This document shows positions 12,836-24,767 of a DNA stretch of 64,000 nucleotides, piece after piece. A program made the position numbers and the translations under genes. The notes below the pieces were generated by a model, which was not told where the DNA came from, made no database searches, and saw only the letters and a list, made by a program, of their open reading frames with translations. Source of the DNA: Lentinula raphanica (taxonomy: Eukaryota > Basidiomycota > Agaricomycetes > Agaricales > Omphalotaceae); NCBI GenBank assembly GCA_027919835.1, contig JANVFP010000038.1, forward strand, positions 310,001-374,000, given 5' to 3'. Every line of letters begins with the position of its first letter. Position 1 is the first letter of the stretch.

Positions 12836-13403
12836 GTTCAGAAGGGAAACTAATGAAGGCTGGCTGGTGAGTCGATGGTTCAAAAGCCCAAGTTTCTCTG
12901 TCTTAAATATGCTGAAAGAGAGCGCTGATTTGCACCAGATTGCGATAACTTCGATGATGATTGATCAATCGATCACTCTTGGTATTCCTCAGTCAGCCAT
13001 TGAACTTGATTTGCAAGAATTTAAAGTATCCAAGGAAATGGATCAGATATTTGCCGTTTAGGTCGAGTAATTGGTTTTGTTTCAGCTTCGTCTGTTTAAC
13101 CTGTTGTCGTCTGTTAAAGGATATATATACTGTATGTATACCAATCTACCAGTAAACCTTGTCGGGGCCGGAGAAGGATAAGTCTTCATTTACTGAAGGT
13201 TGACTTTCATTCGTGCAGGATTCTCGCCTATTTGTCTCATGAACGTACAATCAAAAGAAAGCGGATAACTGGCAGCGACGATACTTTTGACCGTTTGATT
13301 ATTGTTTCAACAGCCAGGACGCGAATCGATACGTGGTACTATTCCGTGAACTGGGCCAAGGTATGTGTACATCTTGTTGAATCTTCTGCTATATGGTGAA
13401 CTA
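12836..13403. other. Intergenic between tandem NmrA-like genes
   Basis: About 570 bp, AT-richer than the genes, with no supported feature besides likely promoter sequence for copy 1. Confidence 0.5.
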
Positions 13404-14475
13404 CTACGTAGAACCCTCAACCGTCTGCCAGACATGTCCTTCCCAGAGCTTATTTGCACTTCCTGTCGCACCCTCAATCTCCTTTCCAGTTCTACGGTCA
13501 TATCCGGTGGTGGCCTTCCCCTCCTCTATCTGTGTCTGCAAGAACGACTTGAAGGGCTTTTCCCCGTCAGACTTTGCTGGGATAGACGCCCCTTGGGCAA
13601 CAGAAACAACCGGTTTATCGATAATTCGCGCGTAATCTCGGAGTGTCAGTCTTTGACTTTGAATCCGTAGAGAAGCGTTCACTAGCTCCGGTGATGTTAG
13701 TGGAAGAGAAGTTACAATGTGGGCGACGAAGCCTAGGTGATGTGAGTGAGTATTTCTTTAGTACGCCATCGTTTGAAACAATAACGACGAACCTCCGATA
13801 TCTTCTTCGCTGGTTGTTGTGAACGGTGTTTCTCCTTTGCCTAGGATGTGAACGTTTTCGTCGACATCTCTTCCGACAACCCAGGGAATGTAACCCATAA
13901 ATAACCCAGTCTGATGTATAAGCAGTACCATCAGCTCATTGTCCCCATATGTTACACAAACACTCACATAGACTCGGGTATATGGCAATCCAATAGATCG
14001 AAGGTATTCTAGAAAAGGTGGCCGTTCACATGTGTTCATTCTTGTGACTTCGAACATTAATCAGCTCACCAGCTACCTCGTCTTTCACAGCAAAGAGATT
14101 ATCTTCTCGGTTGGCGTGCGCGCCTTCCGTTGGCACACCGAACTCCGAAGGTACAAACAACTTGACGGACCCACTAGCTTTCGCAGCGTCGGCCAAAGCG
14201 TGTTGTGCATCCTTGTACCCAGGGGTGCCGACAGTGGAAACCACGACCTCGACAGAGTGCTCCTTGAACAAGATGGTCAAAGCAGCGACGTCTGTGTAGT
14301 CGACTGGGATAAATGTAGCGGAGGAAAGGTCACTAGGAAGATCTTTCTTGGATCCAGTACGTGTCAAAACAATGACCTTGGGATGGTGAGGACTCTTGAG
14401 TAGAGCGCGGAGTACATGTGTTCCTATGGCTCCGGCTCCTACGAGAGCGATGGATCGATTGGTAGAGGGGGACAT
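13404..14475 (-). CDS. NmrA-like / isoflavone-reductase-like NAD(P)-binding protein, copy 2
   Basis: Tandem paralogue of the 11776-12835 gene with the same exon plan. Dinucleotide motif IALVGAGAIGTHVLRAL; further blocks are IPVDYTDVAALT, VEVVVSTVGTPGY, LFVPSEFGVPTEG, RSIGLPYTRVYV, GLFMGYIPWVVGRDVDENVH and GSANKLWEGHVWQTVE. The two proteins align end to end without large gaps, so this is a tandem gene duplication. Copy 2 keeps the TVGTPGY form more usual in the family, where copy 1 has ALPPPGY. Start at 14475 (MSPSTNRSIAL). Function as for copy 1; substrate not deducible. Confidence 0.8.
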
Positions 14476-15298
14476 TTGAGAAATGGCAGTTAAGTTCAAG
14501 GAGTAATGAGAAGTTGCATGTTGAGATTAGCCTGTTATATACCTTCTTGAATAACCAGAAGAACGTCACCTTTCTACGCCATTCACAACTGCGATTGTCG
14601 TACCAAGTACGCGAGTGGATTTGTAAGACCCTTGATCCAGATTACTCAGTCTGGAAACTGTCTTATCAGATTCTCATTACGAAGAATACAGACCATTAAT
14701 GGAAACGGCCTTCAGTCACCTCGAATAACGAGTCAGATTTCTGCTGCTTAGGATTCCGCTTTGTTTACGGAGCGTTTACACGACGATAGAGAGCGAATGA
14801 CCAAAGTTCGTATGCATTCAAAAAGGAGCGGGTAACATTGCTGAGGTCACGGGTAGTACACTGCTGGGAAATTGTCAAAGCGAGAAAACAATCCATGACA
14901 TTTCAATACATAGAATAGTACAAACCGTTCATAGAAGAAGAGAAAATCCAGTTGCATGAAAGAGGTGACAAAATAGATTTCAGATTACCATCTTCAAACA
15001 CTTCCTCCACTTACACACCAACCCATTTGCATCCGCGCTCATCCGACGATCAAGTTGTGCCAAAGTACTCCTTCCGCTGCCCCTGCAACAGAACTGACTG
15101 GGTATGTTCAGTCATCTGTCGACAATAACACAGGCGACGAAGGGGAGGGGACTCACTCCCTTCACCACTGTTTAAGTGAAAGGTACCGGTAAGGAGGTTA
15201 GGGCCACACTGAGTCCCTCTGCAACACTTCCCAAGTCGCACGCAAAGTGCTGGTCTGTTAAGTCACCTCTTACCATCATAAATACCCATCAATCACGA
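14476..15298. other. Intergenic
   Basis: Promoter side of NmrA copy 2 and 3' flank of the RCC1-PHD gene. Only short frames without motifs occur. No repeat or RNA gene recognised. Confidence 0.45.
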
Positions 15299-17898
15299 TC
15301 ACTGTCGTTTTTTCTTAGCACCTGCCACCAGCAATTCAGAATCTTGAGCAAGGGAAAAGAGCAAGGCGACGCAAATCACTCACCATTCCTGCTGGTTCCT
15401 GAGCCAGCTGCCTTTCGTTTCGGTCTCGCATCCTGCATCTCTTCATCCCCATCCTCATCGACGTCACTCCCTTTTCGTTTGCCGATGGGCGTCGCTACTC
15501 GCGAAGCTGCAACTGAGGCTGACACCGCGGTGGGCTTGACGGACGTATATCCAGGCAGGGGCGCACCTGGGTCTTTAATGCATTTGGGACAGAACCATTC
15601 CCCGGGTGGAACAGCGGTCAGTGGAGGATCAAGACAGCCAAGGTGATAAGGGTTATCACACTACAGAGGTGAAAAAAACTCAAAAGATCATGCCAACGAA
15701 ACGTTTTCCGAGGAAGTTAACATACCTTGTCACATTCCAGTGGCGCATCTTGGTCCCCGTTGTCTTTGCTGCAAACAAGACAGAGATCCGGGACGTCTTC
15801 GAGTTCTTCTGGATGCCGGGGTAGCTCAGAGTACTTGTCCTCAGTCTCATCATCCGGTTTTGAATCTCCGCTCGGTACAGCGACAGAAGAGGCCTCCTTC
15901 TGGGAATCAGGATTAACCAGGAAAACAGTGGTATTCTGACCAGCGGCAATTCTTTTGAATGATGAGTTTGCCACCAGTCTTAGAGGTAATCGAGTCGAAA
16001 AACACGTACTGGAGGACCTCAATGCCTTCTAGAGGTATATGTTTTGTTGGTTTCGTGGAACTTTTTGGTTCGTCTGGGCCTAAGCCCAGCTCACCTAGGA
16101 AGGTAGTGAGTACCTTAGTCCTTCAACCATACTGTATGAACAGAAACTCACCATTTGAAGCACTTTGACCCCATGCAACAGTCATCATCCCATCATCGTC
16201 TGGCGTCACAACCCAATGAGTAACTCCTCCACACGCAGCATGGGTGATCTTGCAAGCCATGATATCCTGAATGATGCGGAAGGAAGAATAAGGGGATCCC
16301 GAAGAACCTGTGAAGTATCATTAGTATGGTCGACCATATCAGAAACAACGAACACACCCTCTCCACTATTCTTCCATTTGCCCGCCATCCAATACATTCC
16401 TTGTCTGTCAATGACAACGGTGTTAGATGGTCCGCAAACCACAGCAGATCCCATGGACGCTTTGTTTGGTCCCGAAAATTGCGGGACAACTTTAGGCTTT
16501 AACATGTCAACTTGATTGCCTAAACCTAATCTACAGTAACCGTTGTAGCCCCAAACGTAGACGTAGCTGGATTTTCATGGTTATACCGGATAAACTTCGA
16601 AGCAACATAGAGTACTTACCCTTCATCGTCAACAGCAGCACTGTGTTGTTGGCCAGAGGCAATTTGAATGATTTTCTTGCCGTCAAGCTCTTTGATGTAT
16701 TCTACAGGCATACGAATCAGCCAAAGCTTACTACATAATGACGCGTTCCGACACGCACGAGGGGTATCGATAATATCGAACGCGACCTTGTTTCCGGTAG
16801 TAATACGCTCCCCGGTGGATCCATTACCAAGTTGACCTTTTTCACCACTTCCAAAAGAAAACACTACAGTGCAAGATTTTAGAGTGTGGCACTACAAGAA
16901 CAGTGAAGCTCACCTTTGCCTGTTTCTGTGAGCACAAGAGAAAAGGATACACCGGCAGACACTTTGATTGCATGCTCAGAACCATCTTGGTGAAAACCAG
17001 AAACCGCTTTAAACCTCGTCACTTCCGGACAAGGCGAATGACCACACTACGACGATACCAAGATGAGCAGAAAACAGAAGTCGAACATGAAAACTCTCAT
17101 CTCTGACTTGTCCCAAAGAATTCGCGCCAGCGGTCCAAACCTGGCCATCACTGCCCACAAGAAGGGTGTGGTTCCTTCCGCATGCGGCATCGACAAACTT
17201 TGTGCCAATAGAAGAGCCGAGATCGACCGGGTTCAATTTCATAGGCGCATTTTCCGAAATCGCGTCAATGGCCATTCCGGCAGCATCTTTGGTCACACCA
17301 AGACATGATGATCCATTTCGACCAAAAATCCACGCGTTCCCGTCGACGTCGAGAGCTATAAAATGGCACGCAGCACATCCTGTGTGGACCGAGCTAATCT
17401 TCACGTTTGATAGAGAACGGAGGATGTGGGGTTCCAGAAGATCTGGGTGTCTGCGGATTGGCATATATGAGTATCGGAATTGCTAAAAGAAAGAGAAGGT
17501 AGTGTCATAAAGAGAGAGAGATGAATCTTGTACACCGAAAATGGAGAAACTAAAAAAGTTCGCGCCGTAGAACATGAACACAATGCTCACAGATTCTCGT
17601 CTTCTTCAGACTTCAGGGGTGCTCCAGATCTGTCTCTTCGCCCCAGCCGCACCCTATGACCCAAATTAAACGAAGAATTAGCTCAGAATCTATCATTAGT
17701 GGATAACCAAAGATACCAGTCAGTTCCCCCGCATATGAGTACTGCAGAAACAGATTAGCACGGTAGCTTTGATATTGAACGGTGATAGCAAGCCATATGA
17801 GCGGCCACAACAGTGGTTGAAATCTACCAAGATTCACAGACGCGATTTGGAAACATACCTCTTCCCCATTGAGAACCTGTTTGGATATTTGTGCTCAT
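15299..17898 (-). CDS. RCC1-repeat (RCC2-like) protein with C-terminal PHD finger
   Basis: A multi-exon gene encoding a seven-bladed RCC1-type propeller. The first blade reads [18 protein letters not shown], close to the RCC2/TD-60 start; others contain [53 protein letters not shown] and [15 protein letters not shown]. After an acidic linker comes a complete C4HC3 PHD finger ([21 protein letters not shown]). The last exon is tiny (GAKKKRQ), making a basic tail likely to be a nuclear signal. The first exon, [13 protein letters not shown], was found by following splice phase (17898 down to an intron beginning GTATGT). PHD fingers read histone H3 tails and RCC1 propellers bind chromatin or GTPases, so a chromatin role is inferred. 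The middle exon joins are the least certain. Confidence 0.75.
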
Positions 17899-18371
17899 TG
17901 TCGAGACTTGCAGCGTGAAGAGTATTCTTCAGTGATTGTTTTTGGATGTAAACCGTCGTAGCAGTTCACAATTTGTGAGATATCGCAGCGAATAACCTGT
18001 AGGACGGCAAGGATGATGGAAGTGAACGCCGAAGGTTGGTCTCGGCTCCTTACCTAAACAAACAACAAACTTTCTCGTGTTGACAGCTTTTTTTCGGCGC
18101 GCTCAATTAATGCGCCATTTTCGTTCCATCGACAAGTAAGGTGACCGTAGTATACCATAACTCATCGAACACGCTCATGATACAAACAACTCATTTAGAA
18201 ATATAGACATCGAAACACAGGGCAGATCCCAAGATCATTTTGACAAGATTGTGTGAGATCAAACTTTGTAAGTTCGCGAATGGTCAGGGTTAAATAGCTT
18301 CAATGGAAATCCAAACTGAACAAGACGAAACCACGGGGGAAGAACAGTTGGTCAAAAAGAGAATCTGACTG
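17899..18371. other. Intergenic
   Basis: About 470 bp upstream of the RCC1-PHD gene. No supported gene. Confidence 0.5.
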
Positions 18372-20353
18372 TTACCCAAAATATTCAACAACGTTTCGCA
18401 CTTTGCCGTCCTTGTCAAAATCTTTTTGTCTACTGTCAATCACTTGTTTCGTGAACGAGCTGACGATGAACTTTGTTAGGAGTTTCAAGCACACGCCACG
18501 AACTCGATAAGGGCTTACCTTGTCCTCCCACAACGTTTCGATCCTCCGACAAAGATCGCAGCATTCATGCCGATCATCTTATCCAGTATTCCCAAAGCAC
18601 CCGAATCAGTCATGAAATCAGGATGAACATCAAGTACCTCGCCATTTTCCATTCGTAACAATTCTGCTGCCAGATCAGTTATGGACCAGCGATCCAGTTC
18701 CGCTCCCTCCCGAAATGCGTCGACTAAAATATCCACAGCTTCTCTATGCTTCTCTCCGAAGTCCCTAAAAGTACCAGATTTATTTTGAATTGTCGTGGTA
18801 ATCGGCGCTCGGTCGGAGGAAGGGGGATACAGGTGATTGGAAATGGGTACAGGATAATCTCCTGCGAACCACACCTTCTGAACACCTTCTCCAAGTTCAG
18901 AGGTTAGAAGGAGGTCAGAGATTGTATCCACCAGCGCATGAGCACAATCTGGGAGAACGACCGGGGAGACGCTCTCCATGCGCCAGTGGATCATCAGATA
19001 AGGAGACGATGGAGACGACACTTTTCCGGCGAGATGTTCAAGGAGAGGCGAATATGTTATAGATCCTATGAATGGCTGTGAGTAGATGGGATGTCGCATA
19101 TCCCAATCTAGCATCAACACCTCCGGTTCGTCGTCAGGCGAAACCCGAGATCTGGAGGCATTCCGTATATCCTCCCGTCCGAAAATAGAAACAAATTCTT
19201 CCCCGATCGCTTGTCTTTTGAGTGATTTACTCAGAAGCAACGATGGATAGATAGAGAGAGGTATGAAATCACCCGACAGCAGCATGCCGAATCTATCTCT
19301 GAAACAGCCAGGAAGTCGAGGATCTTGGGTCTGGATGGGTTTGGTGTCGACAGAAACAGTTAAACCATTGTCATCGCCGAATATTACGGTGCCTGTAGAG
19401 TCGGACTTTGCTTTGGACGCTAGAGAAACCAATTGACCACGAGTCAGGCGTTCGGAGGGGCTAGAGTCCAGCCAATGTTTGAAAGCTTCTTGTGTTACTG
19501 CACGGACGCCTTCCTGTTGTAGAACAGTCTGTAACAGATCTTCATCATAATATGCTTCGAAACTCCACCGAAAACATAGACCCAGTCTACTTTTCCCAGC
19601 ACGAGGCAGGACAAGGATTCGATCAAGCCGTTTGGCCGTTTGAATAATTTCCAGGAGATGAATTCGAGCCTTGGACTCTTGCTCTGCAATACGCAACGGA
19701 AGAAGAAACCGACAAGGAGAGTCCCGACAAAGAGCAGCCACAGAAGATTCATCATAGTTATAGTACTCGGTTTCGATGTTGAGGAAAGGAACGGACTCAG
19801 GAAGAGCAGCGAGCACTTGTTGTTGACGATCTAACTGGTCCAATTTTTCGAGAACAGTCCGGTATACTACGGGGACAGCACCAGAGCGAGTGGAGGCAGG
19901 TTGATTCGTTTTGCTATTCGGGCTTGAAGCTTCTATCTCATGCGACGAGGCATTTGATAAAGGGCGAGATATTTGAACTTTGCGTATGCTTTCAACGGTA
20001 GTATCAGGCTTCGAGAGGGAATGGTTTGGCTCGATAAGAGCGGACTGTTGAAGTTGTGGACGAGCATAGTTAGTTACGGCATGTATGGTTGAAAACAGAA
20101 GAAACAATGCAGATGATGAGAGCGCGAAGATTAAAATGTATAAAAGTTTGAGTTTGTGCTTGTATAGACTCTCGAGTGATAGAAGATGGTCTTTAGACGT
20201 TGAAGCCGGTCTTGTACGAGATAGGCTAGCCGCAGAAGGCTCACAGTCTATGCTGTCCTTGTCAGCGTTCAAACGAGTTCTGTGACGGAAGGTTGAAGAG
20301 GGAGAGAGATCTTCAGAGGTCGAGGACATGGTGGTAGTTGCCAGTGGCGTCAT
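18372..20353 (-). CDS. Type II membrane protein, putative O-fucosyltransferase-like glycosyltransferase
   Basis: Two exons, 18519-20353 and 18372-18459, give about 640 residues; the 59-bp intron uses a CGTCAG acceptor that keeps the frame to ..VRNVVEYFG. The topology is that of a Golgi type II enzyme: a Ser-rich cytosolic tail of about 70 residues, a basic patch (YKHKLK), one membrane anchor (LLYILIFALSSSALFLLF), then a Ser-rich stem and a large luminal domain. Luminal motifs are CRFLLPLRIAEQ, LDRILVLPRAGKSRLGLC, YLMIHWRMESV, VWFAGDYPVP and IFVGGSKRCGR. The order (early LPR element, HWRxE block, late SSF) recalls GDP-fucose protein O-fucosyltransferase folds. I place it there by analogy only; another GT family is possible. 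The gene is divergent from the DUF7918 gene across 153 bp. Confidence 0.55.
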
Positions 20354-20506
20354 TTACTCTAAGCGCCCTTAGAGCCACAGCACGTGTCACTTCTCTGCTT
20401 TGATTTTCGAAGTTCTCCAACTTCTTGCTCTTGGACACCTCGCGAGCAAGTGCACAGAGTACAACTTAAACACCTAACATCGCCTCTGATTACTCCTTAC
20501 TGATAC
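20354..20506. promoter_or_regulatory. Short divergent promoter with E-box CACGTG
   Basis: Only 153 bp separate the start codons of the putative glycosyltransferase (-) and the DUF7918 gene (+). A palindromic CACGTG lies at 20381-20386, a site type bound by bHLH factors in fungi. A bidirectional promoter is inferred from the spacing. Confidence 0.4.
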
Positions 20507-21832
20507 ATGCTATTCTTTGGAAACTTCGGTGCATGGATCAGCGTTGATGGTGACAGATACCTCGAAGAATATGGTGTCGCTACTGATACTAAAGAAAGGA
20601 CTGTGATCTGTTACATCGCTTCAGAAGAAGGCAGGAGCTTTCAAGTACACTGGTACGATAATTCGTTTGAGTCTCCTACCCGAGGTCGGGTGTACATCGA
20701 CGGAAGATCCATGGGAGGAAAGATCATACATGAGAAAACGATCAATCATAGCGCGGTCAAGAAAGGCTTCCGAACAGACGCGAAGACTAGGATGCCCTTC
20801 GTGTTCTCAAAATTGAAGCTGGTTGGTAAGCTACGAAAACAAGTTCTTGTCAATCCGCTCCTCTTAGTGTCGTGTTTCTTTCCCCAAAAGACAGAGAAGA
20901 TACTGTCGGCACATCCAGTGCAGAAAGGCCAGGAGAAATCAACTTGATCATCATACGTGTCAAACTACAGAATACGAAGACCTACGAACAATCGAATCTA
21001 GTGCCGGAAACTCTGGAGTTCAACGAAAAAGACGTCAAAGGAGCTGTCCATAACACAACGTGAAGGCTATGAGTATGTACAAGTTCAAGACACTATCTGA
21101 CATATACCAACGTCGATAGGTTTGGCGAACCTATCGTCGAAACCACACCAGTCTTGCATCACGAAGCAGAGCCATACGGGGAACCGATAGCGCGTTTTTG
21201 TTTTCGCTACTTGCCATTAGGTGATCAATTCTGTTCTCGACATATTACTGTTAGTTTCGACCTAACAGAACCTAACTTTTCGAATAGATATACTGCGAGC
21301 GAAGGATCTAGTGCCGAAACAAGCTCATGAGAATACTTCTATGAAGGACGAAGAAGATACGAAAGCGATCTTTCCAGCTCAATCCTCAGCAGCAAATGTC
21401 ATCCGACGAGTAAGTACATCCATGTACCAATTTGAGTATGTAAACGTCAACTGATCTCTTAGTACCAGTCTGCATCGACCCTAGTAAGCGAATCTGGTTC
21501 TCGAGGTACTTCGGTTGTCCCAAGTACCAGTGCCAGTAGTAAGGTCATTATCTTCGATTTGAACCATTCATCAGAATGCTCACGAGCGTTGACAGTCAAG
21601 CTCAACACTAACCCCCGTTAGTTTGCCTTCTCCGATGAAGCCAATTAAGAGGACAAGAACAGAGTCACTGGCATCTGCAAATTGATCCGTTATCAAACGA
21701 GAGAAAAGAGACGACCAACCAGCGATGGCTGGTTCTTCGACGTTCGTGAAATGTGAGACAGATTCTGACCCAATGCCATTGGGAAAAGCAGTTCCAACTC
21801 CACCTGATATAATCGACCTGAGCGATATATAA
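20507..21832 (+). CDS. DUF7918 family protein
   Basis: A basidiomycete-expanded family of unknown function. The N-terminal block FGAWISVDGDRYLEEYGV, then CYIASEEGRSFQVHWYD, RVYIDGRSMGGKII and RMPFVFSKLKLV follow the family pattern; after introns come INLIIIRVKL, ARFCFRYLPL and DILRAKDLVPKQA (family-like RYRPLDxLRAxGI). Exon 1 is 20507 to about 20825; the following four junctions keep phase. The C-terminal tail is Ser-rich with KPIKRTRTES (possible nuclear signal) and IIDLSDI. An in-frame TGA at 21683-21685 falls between those two tail pieces, and the frame continues open to a TAA at 21830. Either the protein ends at the TGA, an intron removes it, or it is a recent nonsense change. Start: first ATG (MLFFGNFGAW). 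Confidence 0.7.
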
Positions 21833-22149
21833 TATTCACTGTTTTCGCGCCAAGTTTGCGTCTCATTTCCTACTTACCTCTAAAGTAGTGTCTTCATGAT
21901 GTTTGATGATCACCTCTGACACTAGAGCAATTCCTTTCACTAATGCGGGCTTCACGGTCAATACAAAAAAGAAGAAGCAATATGAGCCAGATACAGAATT
22001 CAACATTGATTGATAACAAAGGAGTGTGGTTGAAGGAATAAGATCAGATTTATGTAAGTAGTAAAACAAGAAAAGAGCATTGAGGAAGAAAGAATTTGCC
22101 GTCAGAGATTGGGTGACCAGCAAGACTTTACTGTGTCGAACCGTCCTTA

Positions 22150-22878
22150 TCAGTGAACTGAACTCTGAGTAGGATAAGAAACGGGACTTACTGCAGTAAG
22201 TGTCTCCGACGAACCTTCCAGATCAGCTTCTAGCCCATGAGTGCCTCCAAGGTGGGACTCGCTTGTCGACTCGGAGTCATGCATCTGTTTCTCATTCATG
22301 ACAGATTGCGAGCCAATCATTGTCCTGAGTGAGAGCCGGGACGAGCTTGGAGGCTCAAGGTGACTTCGCAACTCCGACATGTTCGAAGTGGCACTCAACG
22401 GCCTTCCGGTTGCAGGGACAAAGTCGAACAGCGAGCTAGCGCTGTCGTCGGTCGAGGCGCGAACCTGTTGGCGCCATAACAGAAGAAGGATAAGGAGAAT
22501 GATTACTGGTTAAGGGAAAACAAAGAAAAGGCCCCCGAATTAGGATATATTAGCATGTTTTCGAACGTACAGAAACGAAGGGAAGGCGCACCAAAAACAA
22601 CAGCGACAACAATAGCAGCGATTACAGCTTTTGGGAGGTGTGGGTAGACCTGGGTAGGGCAAGGGATAACAGGACCTTGGGCGGACCTCGAGGGAGGTTG
22701 AGTAAAACGTATGCACTGCAGACAAAAACAGATTCATTTACCCTTCGTAGCATGTCCCATTCGAGTCGGGCCCGAATACCATACCATCGCGCAAAGGGGC
22801 CTCAGCTTGGGCACGACTAGGGTAAGCGCAGGTTGTTGCAAGAAGAAAGACAGCGGGCCTCAGAATGAAGAGGGACAT
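22150..22878 (-). CDS. Small single-pass membrane protein with signal peptide
   Basis: Not assigned to a family. From the ATG at 22878 the first exon gives a signal peptide (MSLFILRPAVFLLATTCAYP) followed by EAPLRDGMVFGPDSNGTCYE. After an intron near 22735 the frame gives IPCPTQVYPHLPKAVIAAIV, the start of a membrane segment that is completed by the next exon (VIILLILLLLWRQQ). A cytosolic Ser-rich tail with SLFDFVPATGRP and SHLGGTHGLEADLEG follows, ending near 22150. The second intron's acceptor and the exact end are uncertain. The layout (signal peptide, short two-Cys ectodomain, helix, Ser-rich tail) suggests a surface protein; an ATG upstream at 23004 would hide the signal peptide and is less likely. 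Confidence 0.5.
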
Positions 22879-23565
22879 CGCTGATGAACACGTCGATGTC
22901 GATGTATCGAGGATTCGAGCGTAGGCGTAGAAAGCGTTCGCTTGCTCAACGGATAAGGGTGATAAAAGAGTATGGGGGGTTATGAGGAATGAGGAATGGT
23001 TCAAGAAGAAAAAGGGAAAAGAGAATGATCAAAAAAGGCGTTCGACGGTGTTTTGGGGGACGGATGACGAGAATGGAATGGTTACTGTTAGTCTTGGGGG
23101 GTTCGCCACTGGACTGGCGCTCCTAGCTATATCCTAGTTTCCGGGTGCTGATGATGGAGCTAAAGGACGATGAACAATGAAAATGTCGGGTGTCGGCCAA
23201 AGCAAGCGTTGTTTGTTCCACGGGAGGTAACTAGGCAAAGAGAAACAAGGCGGATGAGAAACAATAGAGGAAAAGACGAAAAGAGTGGCTTCTTTGGCCT
23301 CGATGCGGTCCGAGCTTTTGAGGTCCGAGGACGTAATAACTAACATTGTGCTCCTACATGAGTCAAAGGAAGTCATTCAATGGGTTCAATGAATTTCTTT
23401 CGAAACAAAGGTGTTATCGGGCTGTTGGCGTTGTTACCAGGCCAATCGCTCGATAGCATTCGCTTTGAAAAGACTGTTTGAAGCCCGAAAGTGCAAGATA
23501 ATCCAGTGTCTGATATTACAGCATTATGAGTATACAATAGAGGTACCTGATGTATAGAGTCCATT
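22879..23565. other. Intergenic
   Basis: About 690 bp between the membrane-protein promoter and the 3' end of the TFIIF beta gene. Contains G- and A-rich tracts. No gene supported. Confidence 0.45.
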
Positions 23566-24767
23566 TCATGAAACCTCCTCCATGTCTTCGTCTTCATCGT
23601 CCTCGTCGAAGCTAGGACCGTCTTCCATCTTAACATCGTCTCCAATCGAGCTTGGCCCAGGGACATTCTCGCCCTTGATCTGCGCGACTTGCATATCAGT
23701 AAGTGCAAATAAGCTTTCTGAGTTACGAACGTACCCCATCTGTTTTGAAAGTGTCTTTAACCTCCCACAACCCATTGTATTCTCCACTTCGATGGAGGAA
23801 TGCAATCTCCGATAGGACTTCTTTCAAATAAGCCTCGGGCTGTTGTGTCTTCTCGCGCAGAATTTTGATACTCCACCGAGCATTATCGCGAAACAAGGCG
23901 AAGAGTGCGTCCAGAAGTTGATTCCGCGGCATCCGGGCCATACGCTCAAAGGTACCCTTGGCTGGTTTCTTGTTCGTTGCCTATGATCATAAGGTGGTGA
24001 GGACAATGATATCGCGAATGTATAAGAAGACGGACGACAAGATCTCTAAAGGCGCCTCCAGCACCCATGCCAACCCCACTACTAAGTCTGTTGATTCCAC
24101 CTCGTCCACCTGCTACTCCAGCATTCTCAATCATCTGGATTTGTCTCTGCGGTGTATTATACTTCTTATGGCGTTCTCGCATCTGCTTACGATACCGTGC
24201 GCTGAAGGCTGGTCGGAGAGTGCAATCGTGTTTGATACGACCAGTGAGAATCGTTGTGCGCGCGCGAGGATTTGGAGGAGCAGCTGGATTGGATGATAGA
24301 CCGAAGGAGGCGTCTTTCGGTCGTTCCGCGACAACGATGTGGTTGTCGACGTTATCATTGACCATTTCAAGCTCATAGCAGTCGGGTTCGGCATCGGAAG
24401 GGCTCTGTAGCGCATTTGGACCAAAGATAGGCCAATTAGGATTTGGTGGAGTAGCGGGGTCATGTTGTTGTGGAAGAAATAGGATGATTCGGGTTTTTTG
24501 ACCAGGACCAGGATCAGTGTATATTCGTAGAGACGCAAGATGGACGTCTTCAGCATCTACGGCCGCCCATCGTTCTAATAGAAATTTGGGAATCTGGGCT
24601 ACTGTAAAAGCTGTTTCCTGAAGAGAATGGAGTTACATTATTACCTTGACCATCCATACTTTACCGTGGCCTTGGTTAAGCATTAGAGTTTCGTCTGGGT
24701 CTGGCAGAAGATCATCTTCCTGAGCGGTCACCGAGAAAGGTTTCTTCTCATCTTCTGCCTCGTTCAT
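23566..24767 (-). CDS. tfg2: Transcription initiation factor IIF subunit beta
   Basis: The RAP30/Tfg2 subunit of TFIIF, which binds RNA polymerase II and recruits it to promoters. The N-terminal exon (MNEAEDEKKPFSVTAQEDD, then LMLNQGHGKVWMVK) and the next one (VAQIPKFLLERWAA) match the dimerisation domain. The middle contains HIVVAERPKDASFG. The C-terminal winged-helix DNA-binding domain is clear: GTFERMARMPRNQLLDALF, WSIKILREKTQQPEAYLKEV and IAFLHRSGEYNGLWEVKD. The tail is acidic (DEDDEDEDMEEVS). Four or five exons; the start ATG is at 24767. A complete, conserved gene and a good anchor for phylogeny. Confidence 0.92.

Noticed and set aside
21863..22123. Hydrophobic minus-strand frame (86 codons)
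   Set aside because: Hydrophobicity comes from a T/C-rich low-complexity stretch; no link to the membrane-protein gene at 22150 could be shown.
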